Assembly (NCBI GenBank): GCA_026710945.1 | Contig: JAPOQA010000067.1 | Span: 1-64,000, forward strand | DNA from: Chloroflexota bacterium | GTDB lineage: Bacteria > Chloroflexota > UBA11872 > VXOZ01 | DNA: 64,000 nt | Direction of reading: 5' to 3' | Shown here: one piece after another, positions 61,559-64,000 of the stretch | Position numbering within the stretch: the first letter of the stretch is position 1 | Layout of the letters: each line of letters starts with the position of its first letter | Program-made: the position numbers and the translations under genes | The notes under the pieces: generated by a model | Database searches by the model: none | What the model saw: only the letters and a program-made list of their open reading frames with translations | What the model was told of the DNA's origin: nothing

Positions 61559-61912
61559 ATGAAACGGCAATTGGCTGGACAGCGTGGTGCAGGCAAGTAC
61601 GTGTGGCGACTTCTTACGGAACGTCCGCGGGAACTCATTGAGCCATCCATTGATGAAAGCCCGGTGCCGGGCTGGATCCTTATCTGGTCGCTGATTCTCA
61701 TCAAGCTTTTCATTGGCGGCGCAATTCTCTTCTTCTTTAGTGCCGAGGAATCGCTCATCTTCGTCATCGGCACCCATTGGATGGCGCCTGCCGCGATAGT
61801 CGCGCTTCTCCTGCCGCTTGGGCTCTTCTGGGGGAGGCTCTGGCGGGTAAGGTTGCGGCGAGCGGAATTCCAGCGGGCAGAGTGGGACTTGGACAAACCC
61901 CGCAAGCGGTAG
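61559..61912 (+). CDS. Small two-span membrane protein, possibly leaderless
   Basis: A 117-residue protein with a basic start (MKRQLAGQRGAGKYVWRLLT) and two helices, GWILIWSLILIKLFIGGAIL and HWMAPAAIVALLLPLGLFWG, then a basic C-terminus ending DLDKPRKR. No family is recognised. No Shine-Dalgarno is present. A perfect TATAAT lies immediately upstream. Confidence 0.65.
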   Translation: MKRQLAGQRGAGKYVWRLLTERPRELIEPSIDESPVPGWILIWSLILIKLFIGGAILFFFSAEESLIFVIGTHWMAPAAIVALLLPLGLFWGRLWRVRLRRAEFQRAEWDLDKPRKR

Positions 61913-62007
61913 AGCGGTTTTCGTGCCTGGTCGAAAGCGCTTCTTTGCTGGGAATTCACTCCTCAATTGCGTACGCACATTGGATGCGAAAATCGCTCTT
62001 TAGGCAC

Positions 62008-62050
62008 TTGACGACGGTGTTAACTTAGATTATCCTTGCACAGCAAGGAT
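62008..62050 (+). promoter_or_regulatory. Possible promoter with overlapping hairpin upstream of the binding-protein gene
   Basis: TTGACG (62008-62013), 17 bp, then TATCCT (62031-62036), about 120 bp before the gene. ATCCTTGC and GCAAGGAT at 62032-62050 form an inverted repeat overlapping the -10 and start site, a position suited to an operator. Confidence 0.45.
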
Positions 62051-62171
62051 GGGGGGGATTCCCATTCGTGTATTTGTATTGTGGAGCGCCCTAATGAGAT
62101 AGGGACTGATCCTCTGTATTCAGGGTTGAAATGCCAACAGAGGAAGCGAATGCGACTATAGGAGGTCGAGC

Positions 62172-63524
62172 ATGCGAAAAGGTTTATCCCGCCGGACATT
62201 TCTCGGCGGAAGTGCGCTGGCTGGCGCGGGACTGCTCTTGGCAGCCTGCGGACAGGCGCAGATGGTGGAAGAGGCTCCGGCCGAAGAAGAGATGAAAGAG
62301 GAGCCGAAAGAGGCTGCCAAAGAAGCCGAGGCCATGGAGGCCAAGGTTGTCAATTACTTGCACGTTGACCTGGCCCAGAATGAAATCTGGCAAAACTCCT
62401 GGGGCAGCATTTTTGATAAGTACAAGGCCAAGCATCCGGATCTGGAACTTACCGTAACAGGTACAAGTTTTGGCGAACTTCCCGCCAAGGCTGGTGCGGC
62501 GCAAGCGGGCGGTATCGCATTTGACGCCGTTTACGGCTATTTTGCGTGGTTGGGCCCGTTTATCGAGTCTGAGATCATCACAAACATCGACCCCTACCTG
62601 GCTGCGGATGGGGACGTTTCACCAGATGACTTCTACGATGCCACCAAAGAGCGGTATCAGGGTCAGACCTACGGCTTGGCATGGTTCAGCAACGGCAAAG
62701 AGATTTGGTTCAACAAGAATCTCTTCACCGAAGCCGGCCTTCAGAACCCGACCGAGATGGAAGCGGATGGCGCGTGGACCTGGGAAGCGCTCCTGGAGTC
62801 TGCGAAGCTGCTGACTAAAGTTGAAGGCGACGAGATCGTGCAAGGCGGCGTGCAGCTTTATGCTGGTTTCACTTCCTACCTCTGCATGTACGCCTGGGCG
62901 TATGGCGCCGATTTCTGGGATGAGGGCTGCACAATGCCCACCTTTACGTCCGACTCCTTCCGAGACGCGGTACAGTTCCACGTGGACGTGGCGCTGAAAC
63001 ACAAGGTGATGGGCGGCTCCTACATTAAGGGCACCCAGGCCATGTTCAACACCGGCTCCTTTAACGTCCGCACGTTTGAAGCCAACATCACACCGGAGCA
63101 GCTCTTTGAGATCGGCATGGCGCCGATGCCGAGCGGCCCCGCCGGACGTCCCGTCGCATTGGCGAATAACGCCATGTATCTTGGCGGTTCCGGCGTGAAC
63201 CCCGATGGCGGCTGGGAGTTCCTGAAGCACACAGTCAGCGCCGACGTTGTTGACGAGGTCGGAGCCATGGGCGGTGGGCGCTATGTGGCCAACAAGAACA
63301 TTACGCCGGCCACAACCACCGACTATGAAGATGTCAACGTCTACCTGATGCAGGCTGCAAATAGCCGCATCACCCCCACAATCCTCAAGCAGGCTGATTT
63401 CAATGCTGCTTGGTCGGAGACGTGGGCAGAGTTGGTAGAGGGCAGCCTCACTGTGCCTGAAGCTTTGGATCGCACCCAGGGACAGTTGGAAAACTGGCTG
63501 GCCGAAGGCGGCTGCATCCAGTAG
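62172..63524 (+). CDS. Tat-exported solute-binding lipoprotein (family 1)
   Basis: MRKGLSRRTFLGGSALAGAG is a clear twin-arginine signal, and LLLAAC is the lipobox. A long acidic linker (VEEAPAEEEMKEEPKEAAKE) precedes the binding domain, which begins VVNYLHVDLAQNEIWQNSWG and later has QGQTYGLAWFSNGKEIWFNK and GSFNVRTFEANITPEQLFEI, typical of sugar-type binding proteins. The ATG has GGAGG upstream. It is 450 residues long. A stem-loop follows. No permease or ATPase is adjacent on the right before the window ends. Confidence 0.93.
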   Translation: MRKGLSRRTFLGGSALAGAGLLLAACGQAQMVEEAPAEEEMKEEPKEAAKEAEAMEAKVVNYLHVDLAQNEIWQNSWGSIFDKYKAKHPDLELTVTGTSFGELPAKAGAAQAGGIAFDAVYGYFAWLGPFIESEIITNIDPYLAADGDVSPDDFYDATKERYQGQTYGLAWFSNGKEIWFNKNLFTEAGLQNPTEMEADGAWTWEALLESAKLLTKVEGDEIVQGGVQLYAGFTSYLCMYAWAYGADFWDEGCTMPTFTSDSFRDAVQFHVDVALKHKVMGGSYIKGTQAMFNTGSFNVRTFEANITPEQLFEIGMAPMPSGPAGRPVALANNAMYLGGSGVNPDGGWEFLKHTVSADVVDEVGAMGGGRYVANKNITPATTTDYEDVNVYLMQAANSRITPTILKQADFNAAWSETWAELVEGSLTVPEALDRTQGQLENWLAEGGCIQ

Positions 63525-63547
63525 TCTGTTCGTACGTGCATATGATG

Positions 63548-63580
63548 GAGGCGGAGAATCCACATGGGATTCTCCGCCTC
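63548..63580 (+). terminator. Stem-loop terminator of the binding-protein gene
   Basis: GAGGCGGAGAATCC and GGATTCTCCGCCTC form a perfect 14-bp stem with a 5-nt loop, 24 bp after the stop. There is no T-run, so termination may be factor-dependent or the stem may protect the 3' end. Confidence 0.7.
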
Positions 63581-63770
63581 TGCAGCTTAAGGTGCGACTG
63601 GCGTTTTCACGAGCCTAACACGCTGTTGTGAGGGGCCTTTCTAATATGTATGCGGCAACAGCACGCTGCCTGCACAAGGTCAAAGCGGTGCAGAATCCGG
63701 CCGGCTTGTGCCCAAACAATGGGTCTATGCCTTTTAGCAGTAGTAGCATTCTGTCTTAGGCGCTCTCCAC

Positions 63771-63799
63771 GTGACAGCATTCACAATGTTCGCTATAAT
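63771..63799 (+). promoter_or_regulatory. Promoter with consensus -10 upstream of the probable hisC
   Basis: GTGACA (63771-63776), 17 bp, then TATAAT (63794-63799). The start codon is 143 bp downstream of the -10, so a long leader is expected. I see no His-rich leader peptide in it. Confidence 0.55.
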
Positions 63800-63941
63800 G
63801 CCCCAGTTGCCACCATAGCGGCGTTATATCTAATGGCCGATTCTTGGGTGCTCCTCAACTGGAAGCGGCCTCGGTTGTCAGAGAGTTGATTCTCGCGGAA
63901 TACATGGTGGTAAGGTACGCGATCAGGAAGGGATTCTGCCA

Positions 63942-64000
63942 GTGATTCCGGCCCCACGGAAAGCCGTCCAGGAGATGTCGCCCTATATTCCCGGGGAGCA
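63942..64000 (+). CDS. Probable histidinol-phosphate aminotransferase, first codons only
   Basis: A GTG at 63942 preceded by GGAAGGG opens a frame reading MIPAPRKAVQEMSPYIPGE to the window edge. The end resembles the conserved N-terminus of HisC-type aminotransferases (a Leu/Met-rich stretch, then PYxPGE/K). Only 19 residues are visible, so the call is tentative. Other fold-type-I aminotransferases start similarly. Confidence 0.45.
   Translation, partial: MIPAPRKAVQEMSPYIPGE

Noticed and set aside
61135-61959. A 274-codon open frame on the minus strand
   Set aside because: It runs across the tRNA-Gly gene and the small membrane protein gene on the opposite strand and has low-complexity, arginine- and serine-rich content. 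It is a shadow, not a gene.
63650-63889. 79-codon plus-strand open frame near the right edge
   Set aside because: No ribosome site, unusual Cys/Arg content, and it overlaps the promoter at 63771-63799. I treat the region as a leader and intergenic space.

Overview
The window looks like a chromosomal segment of a high-GC, free-living or host-associated bacterium, most plausibly a member of the Chloroflexota. That placement is inference. It rests on the mix of Tat-exported solute-binding lipoproteins with acidic or PTPT linkers, phytanoyl-CoA dioxygenase plus TIM-barrel epimerase catabolism, paired PlsY acyltransferases, an ANTAR response regulator, and intergenic regions full of short palindromic repeats. 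There is no rRNA operon or marker gene to settle the phylum.

Layout. 0.0-5.6 kb is a minus-strand housekeeping block (ispH, der, plsY, recX, a truncated Uma2-type nuclease, and plsC). 6.0-7.2 kb holds a cysteine-free IscA/HesB homologue and two tRNA-Ser genes with a strong terminator. 7.3-11 kb has a repeat array, a Tat lipoprotein binding protein and a membrane-anchored sulfite-oxidase-like molybdoenzyme. 11.4-13.7 kb is a visibly more AT-rich two-gene restriction-modification locus. 13.8-20 kb is a minus-strand run (Ldh-type dehydrogenase, TauE/SafE exporter with a small membrane partner, family-3 binding protein, RmuC, SDR). 20.4-25.4 kb is a MacB-type tripartite exporter operon (adaptor, ATPase, permease) followed by a methyltransferase. 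25.5-28.3 kb is an ABC-2 exporter with an amidohydrolase. 28.7-35.8 kb contains rlmB, another binding protein, a YfhO giant membrane protein and an ANTAR regulator. 36.1-45.8 kb contains dprA, two MDR dehydrogenases, proB, a second plsY, gamma-glutamyltransferase and fabI. 45.9-49.2 kb has a PH-like protein, tandem Yip1 proteins and phytanoyl-CoA dioxygenase. 49.4-54.2 kb has a sugar epimerase, mscS, a remarkable degenerate PilB/GspE-like protein and an MFS permease. 54.4-64 kb has an aldo/keto reductase, a MITE-like element, a secreted protein whose 3' end is tandemly duplicated, an amidohydrolase, another ABC-2 exporter, a glyoxalase-fold protein, tRNA-Gly, a binding protein and the first codons of a probable hisC.

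How it works together. Phospholipid and fatty-acid synthesis is well represented (two PlsY, PlsC, FabI), as are export and uptake (three ABC exporters, four binding proteins without permeases, MFS, TauE, MscS) and genome maintenance or transformation (RecX, RmuC, DprA, R-M). The least expected items are the Walker-A-less PilB-like protein with an N-terminal HTH, which overlaps mscS; the MacB-type ATPase carrying a second ABC signature motif in an insertion; the cysteine-free A-type carrier homologue; and several repeat or MITE families, one with perfect 16-bp terminal inverted repeats.
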